A DNA stretch of 64,000 bases, from NCBI RefSeq assembly GCF_947492555.1, contig NZ_CANLNE010000001.1, forward strand, positions 682,001-746,000, given 5' to 3'. Position numbers and translations under genes: made by a program. Below are positions 45,536-55,308 of this stretch, piece by piece. Position 1 is the stretch's first letter. Every line of letters begins with the position of its first letter. Source of the stretch: an uncultured Roseobacter sp. GTDB taxonomy: Bacteria > Pseudomonadota > Alphaproteobacteria > Rhodobacterales > Rhodobacteraceae. A model generated the notes under the pieces. It searched no databases. It was not told where the DNA came from and saw only the letters and a list, made by a program, of their open reading frames with translations.

Positions 45536-46884
45536 GCATTGTCGCGCACCAGATGCGCGCCCAGGCCTAACATCAGCGGCTCGAAAATCGGGAAGGAGGT
45601 GGCAATCGGGCCGCCGTCATCCACGCCCACCGGTTTCTGCGCGGCCATGCCAAGGATCAGAAAAGACATTGCGATCCGGTGATCGAGATGGCTGGCGCAG
45701 GTGGCCCCGCCCGGTACATTGCCATGCCCAAGTCCGGTCACGGTCCACCAGTCAGGGCCTTCATCCACGGTGATCCCATTGGCGCGCAGCCCGACGGCCA
45801 TGGCGTCAATCCGGTCGCTTTCCTTGACGCGCAGCTCTTTCACGCCACGCATCACCGTTTCGCCTTGCGCAAAAGCCGCCACAACAGAGAGGACCGGGTA
45901 TTCATCGATCATGCTGGCCGCACGCTCGGGCGGCACCTCAATGCCTTTCATATCCGGCGAGAAACGCGCGCGCAGGTCGGCGACGGGTTCACCGCCTTCG
46001 GTGCGTTCGTTCTCGTAGGTCAGATCCGCACCCATTTCGCGCAGCGTGGTGTAAAGCCCAGCACGCGTCGGGTTGAGCCCGATCCCCGGCACCAGCACGT
46101 CCGACCCCGGCACGATGAGTGCGGCGCAAACGGGGAATGCGGCAGAGGACGGATCACGTGGCACGTCGATCTTTTGCGGTTTGAGCTCCGGCTGGCCGGT
46201 CAGGGTGATCACCCGGCCCTCTTCGGTGTCTTCCACTGTGATCTCAGCACCGAAACCTTCCAGCATGCGTTCGGTGTGATCCCGTGTGGCTTCCGCTTCG
46301 ATCACCACGGTCTTGCCCGGCGCGTTCAACCCCGCCAGCAGCACCGCCGACTTCACCTGCGCGGAGGGCACCGGCACCGTGTAGGTAACCGGTACTGTAT
46401 CAACGGCCCCCAGAATGGTCATCGGCAACCGCCCCCCTGCCCGGCCGAACGCCTGCGTGCCGAAAAGCGCCAGCGGGTCGGTCACCCGCGCCATCGGCCG
46501 TCCGTTCAGGGACGCGTCACCGGTAAAGGTCGCAGCAATCGGCGAGGTGGCCATGGCGCCCATGATCAGCCGCACACCGGTGCCGGAATTGCCGCAATCA
46601 ATCACCTGCTCAGGTTCGGCAAAGCCGCCCACGCCGACACCATGAACGCTCCAGTTGCCGCCGCCGTGATCGGTGACCTCGGCCCCAAAGGCCCGCATCG
46701 CCTTGGCCGTGTCCAGCACGTCCTGCCCTTCGAGCAGGCCGGTGATCTCGGTTTCGCCCACGCAGAGCGCCCCAAGGATCAGCGACCGGTGCGAGATCGA
46801 CTTGTCGCCCGGCACCCGCGCTTCGCCCTTCAGCGGACCACAGGGGCGGGATGTCATGGGGATGGGGGCGCCGTGGCTGGACAT
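45532..46884 (-). CDS. aroA: 5-enolpyruvylshikimate-3-phosphate synthase
   Basis: A 450-residue two-domain enzyme of the shikimate pathway. [37 protein letters not shown], the [13 protein letters not shown] turn and [20 protein letters not shown] are diagnostic. The pattern GNSGTGVR with [10 protein letters not shown] fits the class II-like alphaproteobacterial type with alanine in the LxxNxGTAxR-like loop replaced; herbicide tolerance is not claimed from sequence. It heads the operon with cmk. Confidence 0.97.
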   Translation of the reverse strand: MSSHGAPIPMTSRPCGPLKGEARVPGDKSISHRSLILGALCVGETEITGLLEGQDVLDTAKAMRAFGAEVTDHGGGNWSVHGVGVGGFAEPEQVIDCGNSGTGVRLIMGAMATSPIAATFTGDASLNGRPMARVTDPLALFGTQAFGRAGGRLPMTILGAVDTVPVTYTVPVPSAQVKSAVLLAGLNAPGKTVVIEAEATRDHTERMLEGFGAEITVEDTEEGRVITLTGQPELKPQKIDVPRDPSSAAFPVCAALIVPGSDVLVPGIGLNPTRAGLYTTLREMGADLTYENERTEGGEPVADLRARFSPDMKGIEVPPERAASMIDEYPVLSVVAAFAQGETVMRGVKELRVKESDRIDAMAVGLRANGITVDEGPDWWTVTGLGHGNVPGGATCASHLDHRIAMSFLILGMAAQKPVGVDDGGPIATSFPIFEPLMLGLGAHLVRDNA

Positions 46885-46966
46885 GGGATTTCTCGTATCG
46901 GTCAGAGGTTCCGCGAGGCTTAGCCGCTGTCTCTGTCCGGGTCCAGCCCTTTAGCCGCCCGGACTG

Positions 46967-47668
46967 TTAGCGCTTGCGGAAAGTCAGGTAGTGCGGCGTA
47001 CGGCCTTCGCGCAGGGCTTTCTGTTCATAGCGCGTCGACAGCCAATCCCCCCAGGGCTGCTGCCAGTCCTGCGGTCTTTCGGCCAGCCAGTCAAAGCCGT
47101 GACGCGGCACCTCTTCCAAGGTCTGGCGCACGTAGTCCTCAATGTCCGTTGCAACGCGGAAAATTGATCCGGGCTTCAGCACCCGCGCCAATGGCTCCAA
47201 ATGCTCCGGCGTGACGAAACGGCGGCGATGGTGCCGGTTCTTGGGCCAGGGATCGGGATAGAGCAAGAAGGCGCGCTCGATGGACTGATCCGGCAGGACG
47301 TCGAAAAGGTCGCGCACGTCTCCGGGGTGCACAGCAAGGTTCGACACGCCTGCCCGCCTAATTTTACCCAGGAGCATGGCGACGCCGTTGATGTAGGGTT
47401 CCGCGCCGATCAGCCCGACCTGCGGGTTTTGTGCTGCCTGGTGCACCATATGCTCACCCCCGCCAAACCCAATCTCCAGCCAGACCGGCTTGCCGTCAAA
47501 AAGCTGCTGCAGATCAATCGGCGTCCGATCCGGATTGTCCTCCCAACTCACCGCACCGGGTGACAAGGCGTCGAGATCCTCGTCCAGATACCCCTTTTGC
47601 GACTGCTTTAGGGATTTCCCCTTGAGGCGGCCATAAAAGTTTCTGCGGGGTCTGTTTTCGTGCGTCAT
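46967..47668 (-). CDS. trmB: tRNA (guanine-N7)-methyltransferase
   Basis: A 233-residue SAM-dependent enzyme that methylates G46 of tRNA. The motif I region is VWLEIGFGGGEHMVHQAAQNP; LYPDPWPKNRHHRRRFV carries the catalytic PDPWxKxRHxKRR; the C-terminal GDWLSTRYEQKAL fits the family. It is upstream of aroA on the same strand with an 82-base gap, and divergent from the response regulator. Confidence 0.96.
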   Translation of the reverse strand: MTHENRPRRNFYGRLKGKSLKQSQKGYLDEDLDALSPGAVSWEDNPDRTPIDLQQLFDGKPVWLEIGFGGGEHMVHQAAQNPQVGLIGAEPYINGVAMLLGKIRRAGVSNLAVHPGDVRDLFDVLPDQSIERAFLLYPDPWPKNRHHRRRFVTPEHLEPLARVLKPGSIFRVATDIEDYVRQTLEEVPRHGFDWLAERPQDWQQPWGDWLSTRYEQKALREGRTPHYLTFRKR

Positions 47669-47786
47669 GCGCGGCCTCTACCCCGGACCGAGCTCTGCTG
47701 CAACGCTCTGACCGGGCACTTGTCGGGTTTCATCAAGAATTAAGACAGGTCGCCTACAAATCCTCTGCCTAAAAGGAGATGTGCCC

Positions 47787-48680
47787 GTGGCCGAGATTGG
47801 AAGAATTCACGCCAAAGTGCGTCCTGAAACTGCAGAGCTTCCCAAGCTTGCCAGTATTCTGGTGGTAGATGACCAACGATTTGACCGCGCCCGGCTCAAA
47901 CGACTGATCAACGGGCTGGAATTCGAAACCCATGTTGTGGAGGCTGACAGGCTGGAGAGCATGGGCACAATGCTCCAGCGAGATAAATTCGACCTGATCC
48001 TCATTGACTACAATCTGCCGGACGGGAACGGCCTGATGGCCCTGGATGCCATACGCGTTGATCCCAAAAACAGGCAAGCTGCAACAATCATGGTTGCAGG
48101 CGATGGCCAAAGCGAGGTTGCGATCGAAGCGCTTAAACGCGGATGCAGCGACTACATCACCAAGGATGATCTGTCTCCTGCGTCCTTCAAGAGAGCCACG
48201 ATCAACGCACTGCAGAAATCTTCGCTCTCCATAGGCATGGAAACGCAAGACGTAAGACGTCAGCAAATAGAAGCGATGCTGGAACGGTTTTCAACCGAAT
48301 GCGCAAATGAAATCAAACCAGTCCTGAGCCGGCTGATGCGTCAGTTGCGTGACCTGCGCGAAGCCCCCAATCTCAGTGAAGATCAGACAAGCGAGCGGTT
48401 TGGCCGGATCGAAAACTCCTGCATGCGATTGTGGGAGTTCCTCGACGATCTTGAGCAATATCAGGGCACTGACCTGTCAGGGGCACCTCTGTCTGGCTCT
48501 GCGACGGCAAGCGCGGCGCAACCTCCTGTGATCGTTAATGAGTTTGCAAATCAGGCGGTGCCAGAGAGCGGCGCGTCAGCGACACAGCCGCGACGTATCA
48601 AAGCTGCGCAAAAGGCCGGTGTCGCGGGAACCAGCATGACAGGGAGAAAACCCCGTCCAAGCCTGTTTGGGAAGCACTGA
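47787..48680 (+). CDS. Stand-alone response regulator
   Basis: A 297-residue protein. I start at GTG 47787, eight bases after AAGGAG; the GTG at 47781 is too close. A receiver domain (about 20-135) has the acid pair VVDDQRFDR, phospho-Asp 74 in LILIDYNLPDG and Lys 126 in SDYITKDD. A helical domain (MLERFSTECANEIKPVLSRLMRQLRDL) follows that resembles a dimerisation/histidine-transfer helix without His. The tail is low-complexity and ends basic. No kinase is adjacent and no DNA-binding domain is visible. Confidence 0.86.
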   Translation: MAEIGRIHAKVRPETAELPKLASILVVDDQRFDRARLKRLINGLEFETHVVEADRLESMGTMLQRDKFDLILIDYNLPDGNGLMALDAIRVDPKNRQAATIMVAGDGQSEVAIEALKRGCSDYITKDDLSPASFKRATINALQKSSLSIGMETQDVRRQQIEAMLERFSTECANEIKPVLSRLMRQLRDLREAPNLSEDQTSERFGRIENSCMRLWEFLDDLEQYQGTDLSGAPLSGSATASAAQPPVIVNEFANQAVPESGASATQPRRIKAAQKAGVAGTSMTGRKPRPSLFGKH

Positions 48681-48774
48681 GCATCAGAAAAGCGACCCCG
48701 GCACAACCGAAGGGACCACAGGCGCTTGCCGCCTGAGGAAACACGCACGCCTGTCGCCGGTAAAGCTGCGCCCT

Positions 48775-49956
48775 TTAGACAGCCGCTTTCAGAGCTTCGA
48801 CCAGATCGGTCTTCTCCCAACTGAACCCACCATCCGGATCCGGCGCACGTCCAAAGTGGCCATAGGCCGCGGTGCGCGCATAGATCGGACGGTTCAGATG
48901 CAGATGCTCACGAATACCCCGTGGTGTCAGATCGATAGTCTGGCCGATCGCACTTTCAATCGCTGCATCATCCACTTGCCCGGTGCCAAAGGTGTCGCAG
49001 TAGATCGAGAGTGGTTTGCTGACCCCAATCGCATAGCTGAGCTGGATTGTGCATTTGTCTGCCATACCCGACGCGACAACGTTCTTCGCAAGATAACGCG
49101 CGACATAGGCCGCCGAGCGATCCACCTTGGTCGGGTCCTTCCCGGAAAACGCACCGCCGCCATGCGGCGCTGCGCCGCCATAGGTGTCCACGATGATCTT
49201 CCGGCCCGTCAGGCCCGCGTCCCCGTCCGGGCCGCCAATCACGAATGTGCCCGTGGGGTTCACCCACCATTCGGTCGCGTCCGTGATCCAGCCCTGCGGC
49301 AACACCTCGCGAATGTAGGGTTCAACAATGGCCCGAATATCCTCGGAGGTCTGGCTCTCCTCCGCGTGCTGCGTGGACAGCACGATTGAGGTGACGCCGA
49401 CAGGGCGACCATCTTCATACCGCACCGACAGCTGGCTTTTGGCATCCGGCCGAAGGGTCGGTTCGGTACCGTCCTTGCGGACTTCGGCCAGGCGGCGCAA
49501 AACCGCGTGGGCGTAGTGAATCGGCGCGGGCATCAATTCCGGCGTCTCATTGGTGGCGAAACCGAACATAATGCCCTGGTCACCCGCTCCCTCATCCTTG
49601 TTGCCGCTGGCATCCACGCCCTGAGCGATATGGGCAGACTGCTCATGCAGCAGATTGGTCACTTCGCAGGTAGCGTGGTGAAACTTGTCCTGCTCGTATC
49701 CGATATCCTTGATGCACGCGCGCGCGATCTCTTCGATCCGCCCCATGTAGTCTTTCAACGCGTCCTTGTCGGACAGCCCAACCTCGCCGCCGATTACAAC
49801 GCGGTTGGTGGTGGCGAATGTCTCGGCTGCAACGCGCGCTTCCGGCTCTGCCGCCAGGAATGCGTCCAGAACGGCATCGGAAATCCGGTCACAGACTTTA
49901 TCGGGGTGTCCCTCGGAAACGGACTCCGAGGTGAAAACATAGTTTTTACGGGACAT
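48775..49956 (-). CDS. metK: S-adenosylmethionine synthetase
   Basis: A 393-residue enzyme making SAM from ATP and methionine. [21 protein letters not shown], the [10 protein letters not shown] hexapeptide region and [19 protein letters not shown] are diagnostic. The start ATG 49956 follows GGAG in the riboswitch pseudoknot; a frame extending to 49980 would pass through the riboswitch and is rejected. Expression is very probably reduced when SAM is plentiful. Confidence 0.97.
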   Translation of the reverse strand: MSRKNYVFTSESVSEGHPDKVCDRISDAVLDAFLAAEPEARVAAETFATTNRVVIGGEVGLSDKDALKDYMGRIEEIARACIKDIGYEQDKFHHATCEVTNLLHEQSAHIAQGVDASGNKDEGAGDQGIMFGFATNETPELMPAPIHYAHAVLRRLAEVRKDGTEPTLRPDAKSQLSVRYEDGRPVGVTSIVLSTQHAEESQTSEDIRAIVEPYIREVLPQGWITDATEWWVNPTGTFVIGGPDGDAGLTGRKIIVDTYGGAAPHGGGAFSGKDPTKVDRSAAYVARYLAKNVVASGMADKCTIQLSYAIGVSKPLSIYCDTFGTGQVDDAAIESAIGQTIDLTPRGIREHLHLNRPIYARTAAYGHFGRAPDPDGGFSWEKTDLVEALKAAV

Positions 49957-49960
49957 GCAG

Positions 49961-50007
49961 TGCTCCAATGAAAAAATCACGCCACGTCAGGAAGCCGTTG
50001 TGGCATG
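49961..50007 (-). promoter_or_regulatory. SAM/SAH riboswitch upstream of metK
   Basis: On the minus strand an 8-bp stem CATGCCAC (50007-50000) / GTGGCGTG (49985-49978) closes a loop with the conserved AACGGCUUCCUGACG. A U-rich linker leads to AUUGGAGCA, whose GGAGC pairs with GCUUCC of the loop to form the H-type pseudoknot. The same GGAG is the metK Shine-Dalgarno, so ligand binding would hide it. The conserved loop and tail match the SAM/SAH class known from Rhodobacterales metK leaders. Confidence 0.93.
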
Positions 50008-50048
50008 GGTCGCGCGTGCTTACGTGCCCTGATAAGCACCGTCAATTG

Positions 50049-51584
50049 CTATTTCGACGCGGCACGACGGATAGCGGCGCCGACGAGTCCAATGAGCAAC
50101 AGAAGAACGAGGGGGCCGTCGCCCGTGCGGCTGTAAAGGGTGGGCTCCAGTGGTTCAGGAAGTTGCGCATCCAGAAAGCCCGACACGCCCATCGGCAGGC
50201 TGGTCAGCACACGACCACGAGGGTCGATCATGGCCGAAATGCCGGTATTGGCCGCCCGCATCAGCGGCACGCCCTGTTCAATCGCACGCATCCGCGCCTG
50301 TGCGAGATGCTGTTGCGGTCCGACATCCCGGCCAAACCATGCATCATTGGTAATCTGCACGATGAAATCGGGGCGGTCGGGAGTTGCGTTCACGTCATGT
50401 GCAAAAACAGCCTCATAGCAGATCAATGGCAGACCGCGCCCGAGCGCGCCAAAGTCCAGTGTCCTTGCACCGGGCCCGCGCGCAAATCCTGTGGCCGAGA
50501 CCTGCGCCATCCCGGTCAGTCCAAACCGTTCGGCGAAACTGGCCAGCGGGATGTATTCACCAAAAGGCACAAGGTGATGCTTGTCATAGATTTGGGCGGC
50601 TTGTCCCGCAGTATCCAGAACAACCATGCTGTTGAACAGATCATCGCCCGGCTGCCGCAGCATGCCGAGTGCAACTGGTGTTCCTCGCGCGGCAGCAGAA
50701 ATCATCTCAAGCGCGCCTCCGGCGTCAGGATACACCCAGGGAATTGCCGTTTCGGGCCAGATTGTGAGATCAGGCTGCGCCGCGCCCGTTTCTGGTGGCG
50801 CAGCGGTGAGCGCCAGCTGACGGTCAAAAAAGCCGCGGGCATGCTCAGGATGCCATTTGAGATGCTGTTCCGCATTGGGCTGCACCAACCGGACCCAATG
50901 GGGGGTCAGTGGCGTCTCTTGCGCGGAGGGAGGCAGATAGAACAGGGCTGCAGCGCTTCCCAAAAGTGCGGCTTGCCCCAAACGCATGACGTGGCGGCGG
51001 CGATAGATGGCGGGAAAGGACAGGGCCCATGCCAGTGACATCAACCAGAGTGTGACTCCATGCGGACCAACCCAGGCCAGACCTTGCCCGGCGGCCCCAT
51101 TCACCAGGGCCTGCGCCGGGCTGGCCCAGGGAAACCCCGTCAGCGCGTAGGCGCGCAACACTTCCGTAGCCGTCCACGTGAGGATCAGGGGCCATGTGCG
51201 ATTGGACAAAAGGCGGGCCACCCAAAACGCCGCCGCCCAAAAGAGCGCAAGCCCCGTGCTCATGAAGAGCAGGGCAAAAGGCGCCATCCATGCGTGTTTG
51301 TCAGGGTCAATCTGAAACGGTTGCAGAATCCAGATCAGCGCAACGCTGAAATAACCAATCCCAAAGCACCACCCAACGAGAGCCGCGTCGCGCGCATGCT
51401 TTTGCCGTCGCAACATCAAAAAGGCCAGTGAGAAGACCAGTAGCATGACCAGCGGCTGATCGTATGGGGCCTGCCCCAGCGGCCCCAAAGCCCCGACAAA
51501 TGCCGCGATCGCGGCGCGGCCCCAGCGCGGCAACCGCGCGTACCATCCCCATGGTTTACTGGCTCGGGAGCCAGCTCTTGCCAT
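50049..51584 (-). CDS. lnt: Apolipoprotein N-acyltransferase
   Basis: A 511-residue membrane enzyme adding the third acyl chain to lipoproteins. Several N-terminal helices are followed by a periplasmic nitrilase-like domain. The catalytic triad is Glu in IWPETAIPWV, Lys in YDKHHLVPFGEYIPL and Cys in LICYEAVFAHDV. Its ATG overlaps the stop of the CBS-domain gene (TGATG). It ends the phoH-ybeY-CBS-lnt group, the common order in alphaproteobacteria. Confidence 0.96.
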   Translation of the reverse strand: MARAGSRASKPWGWYARLPRWGRAAIAAFVGALGPLGQAPYDQPLVMLLVFSLAFLMLRRQKHARDAALVGWCFGIGYFSVALIWILQPFQIDPDKHAWMAPFALLFMSTGLALFWAAAFWVARLLSNRTWPLILTWTATEVLRAYALTGFPWASPAQALVNGAAGQGLAWVGPHGVTLWLMSLAWALSFPAIYRRRHVMRLGQAALLGSAAALFYLPPSAQETPLTPHWVRLVQPNAEQHLKWHPEHARGFFDRQLALTAAPPETGAAQPDLTIWPETAIPWVYPDAGGALEMISAAARGTPVALGMLRQPGDDLFNSMVVLDTAGQAAQIYDKHHLVPFGEYIPLASFAERFGLTGMAQVSATGFARGPGARTLDFGALGRGLPLICYEAVFAHDVNATPDRPDFIVQITNDAWFGRDVGPQQHLAQARMRAIEQGVPLMRAANTGISAMIDPRGRVLTSLPMGVSGFLDAQLPEPLEPTLYSRTGDGPLVLLLLIGLVGAAIRRAASK

Positions 51585-52480
51585 CAGTGGCCACGCGTAT
51601 CTGCGCGCACCCGCAGGCGCTTGATGCGACGCGGATCGGCATCGATCACCTCGAATTCAGGTCCATCGGGGTGGATGACAACCTCGCCCCGCGCGGGAAC
51701 CCGGCCCGACAACATGAAGACCAGCCCGCCCAGCGTATCGATCTCTTCCTCGTCGACCTCATCGTGATCAGTCAGCGATTGCCCGATCTCCGCCTCGAAA
51801 TCCTCAAGCGGTGTTTTGGCCAGGGCCAGGTAGCACCCGGGTTTTTCCTTGGTCCAATAAAGACCCTCGTCGACATCGTGCTCGTCTTCGATTTCGCCGA
51901 TCACCTGTTCGATCAAATCCTCAATGGTCACCAGCCCGTCGACACCGCCATATTCATCGATCACCAGCGCCATATGGCGCCGCTCCGCCTGCATCTTTGT
52001 CAGCAGCACACCGATCGTCATGGAGGGCGGCACAAAGAGCAACGGGCGCAACATGGCGCGCAGGTCGAAATCGTGGCTGTCCCCGTTGAAGCCGTGTGTC
52101 AGCGCGAGATCCTTGAGGTGCAAAAGGCCGATGGGCGTATCCAGCGTGCCCTCGAAAGCGGGCAGACGGGTCAACCCGCTGTCTTTGAAAATCGCCACCA
52201 CCTCGTCCAGCGTGGCCGTTGTCGGGATCGCGGTGATCTCCGCTTTGGGGACGGAAACGTCCTCCACCCGCATGCGCCGCAGGTTCATCATACCGTGGGT
52301 TTGCGGGCGCATCTGAAGTGCTGGCGGCATGGGAGCCGCTTCCGCGTTCTCCGCGGGGCTCAGTGCTTCGATCACGCGGCTGAAAAAGCCGCCTTGCCTG
52401 GAAGGTTCCGGTTCTGGAGAGGTGTCTGTATCGACATGCGCGCGTTGCGCTGCGTCAGATTGTCCGTCGTTGTCGCCCAT
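51584..52480 (-). CDS. CBS-pair / CorC-HlyC transporter-associated domain protein
   Basis: A 298-residue cytoplasmic protein starting at ATG 52480. Two CBS units (VEDVSVPKAEITAIPTTATLDEV, then LLFVPPSMTIGVLLTKMQAERRHMALVIDEYGGVDGLVTIEDL) are followed by the CorC_HlyC domain (LGGLVFMLSGRVPARGEVV, then RRIKRLRVRAD). Related CorC/YbeX proteins are linked to magnesium and ribosome homeostasis. No membrane DUF21 domain is present. It lies between ybeY and lnt. Confidence 0.92.
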   Translation of the reverse strand: MGDNDGQSDAAQRAHVDTDTSPEPEPSRQGGFFSRVIEALSPAENAEAAPMPPALQMRPQTHGMMNLRRMRVEDVSVPKAEITAIPTTATLDEVVAIFKDSGLTRLPAFEGTLDTPIGLLHLKDLALTHGFNGDSHDFDLRAMLRPLLFVPPSMTIGVLLTKMQAERRHMALVIDEYGGVDGLVTIEDLIEQVIGEIEDEHDVDEGLYWTKEKPGCYLALAKTPLEDFEAEIGQSLTDHDEVDEEEIDTLGGLVFMLSGRVPARGEVVIHPDGPEFEVIDADPRRIKRLRVRADTRGH

Positions 52481-52517
52481 TGGGTCCTGTTCTAGAATGG
52501 CTCGGCACGTAGACCGA

Positions 52518-53015
52518 TCAGCTCCTATATGGGTCATCCAGACCCAGTTTGCCAAGTATTTCGGTTTCCAACCCCTGCATCAGCGTAGCATCCGGGTCAC
52601 GGATGTGGTCATAACCGAAAAGATGCAAAATTCCATGAACGAGCAGATGGGTGACGTGATCGTCCAGTGATTTACCGAATTCGCGGGCCTCACGGGCGCA
52701 GGTTTCATAGGCAATCGCGACGTCGCCAAGCGCCAGAGAGCCGTCAAAATCGGGTGTGGGCATCAGCGGGGATTTGCCGGCGACCTCGGCGGAAAGATCT
52801 TCGGTAGGCCAGCTGAGCACGTTGGTGGGACCCGGCTTGTCACGGAATGCACCATTCAGCTCAGCGATGCGCGCATCATTGCAGGCCAAAAGCGAAACGC
52901 TCACGGATTCCGGCGGCACACCCAACTGGTGGAGTGTTTCGGTCATCGCACGCTCGGCCAGTGCCGCCAGCGGAACCTCTTGCCATTGGGAATCGTCGAT
53001 CAGAATGTCGATCAT
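52518..53015 (-). CDS. ybeY: Endoribonuclease YbeY
   Basis: A 165-residue metalloprotein for rRNA maturation. The zinc motif is HLLVHGILHLFGYDH (HGxxHLxGYDH), and TNVLSWPTEDL and LGDVAIAYETCAREA are family regions. It is followed 37 bases on by the CBS-domain gene and preceded 43 bases upstream by phoH, the normal order of the ybeZ-ybeY-ybeX-lnt cluster. Confidence 0.95.
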   Translation of the reverse strand: MIDILIDDSQWQEVPLAALAERAMTETLHQLGVPPESVSVSLLACNDARIAELNGAFRDKPGPTNVLSWPTEDLSAEVAGKSPLMPTPDFDGSLALGDVAIAYETCAREAREFGKSLDDHVTHLLVHGILHLFGYDHIRDPDATLMQGLETEILGKLGLDDPYRS

Positions 53016-53058
53016 CGGATCAGCGCTATTCCAGACCAGACTTCGAAAACCCCGGCCA

Positions 53059-54075
53059 TCACGCGGGCGGCGTTTCCGCCTCGTAGGCTTCGATGATGGC
53101 GGCGACCAGCGGGTGGCGCACCACGTCCTTGGAGGTAAAATAGTTAAAGCTGATCTTGGGAATGGTTTTCAGCAGCCGTTCCGCATCTGCCAGACCGGAC
53201 GACACGCCGCGCGGCAGATCGATCTGGGTCCGGTCACCGGTGATCACCATGCGGGAGCCTTCGCCGAGGCGGGTCAGGAACATCTTCATCTGCATCGACG
53301 TCGCATTCTGCGCCTCGTCCAGCACGACAAAGGCGTTGCTGAGCGTGCGCCCTCGCATAAAGGCCAGCGGTGCGATCTCGATCTGCTTTTCCTCGATCAG
53401 CTTGGCCAACTGCTTGCCCGGCAGAAAATCCCCCAGGGCGTCGTAGAGCGGCTGCATATAAGGATCGACCTTGTCTTTCATATCACCGGGCAGAAAGCCC
53501 AGCCGCTCGCCCGCTTCCACGGCTGGACGGGACAGGATGATCTTGTCCACATGGCCGGTGAGGAACATCGACACGCCAACTGCCACCGCCAAATAGGTCT
53601 TGCCAGTGCCCGCCGGGCCAATGCCAAAGGCCAGCTCATTGTCAAACAGCGATTGGACATATGCCTTTTGCGCATCCGTGCGCGGCTCCACACGCTTCTT
53701 GCGGGTCTGGATTTCGACACGGCTGCCGATGGGCATTTCCATCTGGTCGCCGTCCTGAACGCCGGTTGCCTCCTCAAAAGGCCCCATGCGCAATTCGCGG
53801 TCCACATCGCCCGGCTCCACCGCGCGCCCGCTTTCCAAGCGGGCATAGAGCGCATGCAAAACCCGCATCGCATCGGTTTGGGCGTCCGTGTCCCCCACGA
53901 CGGCCAGTTGATTGCCCCGACGCACGATCTGAACCCCGAGCGCCTTTTCGATCAACGCCAGGTTGGCGTCATAGGCACCACATAGATCGATCAGAAGTCT
54001 GTTGTCCGGGAATTCAACCGTGCCACCGGGCGCTGCGGTTGTTGTGTCTGTCGGGCTCTGGTCGCTGACGGCCAA
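53059..54075 (-). CDS. ybeZ: PhoH-like ATPase (YbeZ)
   Basis: A 338-residue protein. It starts at TTG 54075 with GAGGA seven bases upstream; there is no in-frame ATG near. An N-terminal RNA-binding-like part (IEKALGVQIVRRGNQLAVVGD) precedes the PhoH ATPase: Walker A FGIGPAGTGKTYLAVA and Walker B NAFVVLDEAQNATSMQMKMFL. It works with YbeY in RNA handling. It starts the ybeZ-ybeY-CBS-lnt operon. Confidence 0.94.
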   Translation of the reverse strand: MAVSDQSPTDTTTAAPGGTVEFPDNRLLIDLCGAYDANLALIEKALGVQIVRRGNQLAVVGDTDAQTDAMRVLHALYARLESGRAVEPGDVDRELRMGPFEEATGVQDGDQMEMPIGSRVEIQTRKKRVEPRTDAQKAYVQSLFDNELAFGIGPAGTGKTYLAVAVGVSMFLTGHVDKIILSRPAVEAGERLGFLPGDMKDKVDPYMQPLYDALGDFLPGKQLAKLIEEKQIEIAPLAFMRGRTLSNAFVVLDEAQNATSMQMKMFLTRLGEGSRMVITGDRTQIDLPRGVSSGLADAERLLKTIPKISFNYFTSKDVVRHPLVAAIIEAYEAETPPA

Positions 54076-54164
54076 TCGCTGTTCCTCAGGATTAAACTAT
54101 GCCTGACGGTGCCAATTCCGCGCGGCAGGTGCAAGCGCAACTGCATGGAATTCACATGTTTGAA

Positions 54165-54200
54165 ACAAAAAAGGACATGGGCGGGAAAGTGCCGCCCATG
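54165..54200 (-). terminator. Intrinsic terminator after the lipoprotein gene
   Basis: On the minus strand CATGGGCGG pairs with CCGCCCATG (54176-54184 with 54192-54200, 7-base loop), followed by TCCTTTTTTG. It lies 27 bases after the lipoprotein stop and ends the OmpA/lipoprotein transcript before ybeZ. Confidence 0.82.
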
Positions 54201-54226
54201 CCCGAAATGTCAAAACCGATCCGGTC

Positions 54227-54535
54227 TTAGAACGGGTCGCCGATGATCTCGGTGCCACCGCGTTTGAAATCACCCACCGTCTGGGTTGGTGCTGCAACGC
54301 CGGAACACACGGGTTTGCCGGTGTTGCGATCAAGCCGGGCAGAGAGATACCCTTCGATCCCGTCGTCGATGATCCAGTGATCACAGCCATTGGGATCGAC
54401 CCAGATACCTGCCTGCAGATCCAGCAAGTCCTTGGAGTCGGGCCCGCGGTCAAAGGCTTTGTCAGAACCCAACTCACCGCATCCGGCCACCGCAAGCGCG
54501 GCCAAGACCAGCAGAGAATTATTAAATCGTGTCAT
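54227..54535 (-). CDS. Lipoprotein with IWVDPxGCxHW domain
   Basis: A 102-residue lipoprotein starting at ATG 54535. The lipobox is LAVAGC with Cys19. The central block (44-77: IWVDPNGCDHW, DDGIEGYLS, GKPVC) is shared with the OmpA protein encoded just upstream and has a Cys pair C51/C77. The C-terminus is KRGGTEIIGDPF. The gene lies 13 bases after the OmpA gene, so both are co-transcribed. The block's function is unknown; it looks like a small disulfide-stabilised envelope domain. Confidence 0.82.
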   Translation of the reverse strand: MTRFNNSLLVLAALAVAGCGELGSDKAFDRGPDSKDLLDLQAGIWVDPNGCDHWIIDDGIEGYLSARLDRNTGKPVCSGVAAPTQTVGDFKRGGTEIIGDPF

Positions 54536-54548
54536 GTGCCGGCCCTCG

Positions 54549-55124
54549 TTACTGAATACAGATAATTTCAACGCGACGATTCTGCGCGCGCCCTTCGGCA
54601 GTCGCATTCGATGCTGCAGGTTGGCGTTCGCCCAGACCACGTACATCTGAGACAACGGCCCCCTGCGCGCGCGCAATACTTGCAACCGCATTGGCCCGAT
54701 TGATCGACAACTGCATGTTGTACGCGTCAGAAGCGTTACTGTCCGTGTGACCTGTTATGATGAACGCGCTTGCATTCGAGGTGCGGAAAAACTCTCCCAG
54801 GCTCGCGCGACCGGATTGACTGACCCGGAAACTGTCGGTGGCAAAGAATTGGTCCGAGTTCATCACGGCACAGACATCCGCCGCGCGGCAAACCGGAATG
54901 CCTTCGCGGCTCACATGCGGGGTCATGAACCCTTCCGCGCCGTCATCCATTACCCAGTGTTCACAGCCGTCGGGATCAACCCAGATGCTGGGAATGTACT
55001 GTCCCCTGTCCAAACCACCCTGAGAGGGGGTCTGTGCCATTGCGACGCCGCCTTGTACTGCGACAACCGCACCCAAGACCAAACCGGCCAGACCACGCCC
55101 GGCATCCGAAAAAGTGAAATTCAC
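54549..55124 (-). CDS. OmpA-family protein with IWVDPxGCxHW domain
   Basis: A 191-residue secreted protein. The signal sequence (LAGLVLGAVVAVQGGVAMAQ) is followed by the block IWVDPDGCEHW, DDGAEGFMT, GIPVC (about 47-79, C54/C79) and then an OmpA peptidoglycan-binding domain (90-191: ITGHTDSNASDAYNMQLSINRANAVASIA and GRAQNRRVEIICIQ). The OmpA part should anchor it to peptidoglycan. A short AAGGAAG precedes the ATG. It heads a two-gene operon with the lipoprotein. Confidence 0.9.
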   Translation of the reverse strand: MNFTFSDAGRGLAGLVLGAVVAVQGGVAMAQTPSQGGLDRGQYIPSIWVDPDGCEHWVMDDGAEGFMTPHVSREGIPVCRAADVCAVMNSDQFFATDSFRVSQSGRASLGEFFRTSNASAFIITGHTDSNASDAYNMQLSINRANAVASIARAQGAVVSDVRGLGERQPAASNATAEGRAQNRRVEIICIQ

Positions 55125-55308
55125 GGTCTCTTCCTTTACTGATCACACACCCAAACCCCGGCTTAAAAAGTGCGAGGAACGAAAACACACTGACAGTTTG
55201 TGTAAATTCTAACAGATACTGTGGCAAGACACCGTCGGCATTGTATCCGCTCAAGCAACACCGCGCCTAAAAATGCCACATTCGGGCCAATTCGTGAAAG
55301 GTTAACCC

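Noticed and set aside
45679-46923. A 414-codon open frame antisense to aroA
   Set aside because: Shadow frame; His/Arg-rich composition typical of antisense reading.
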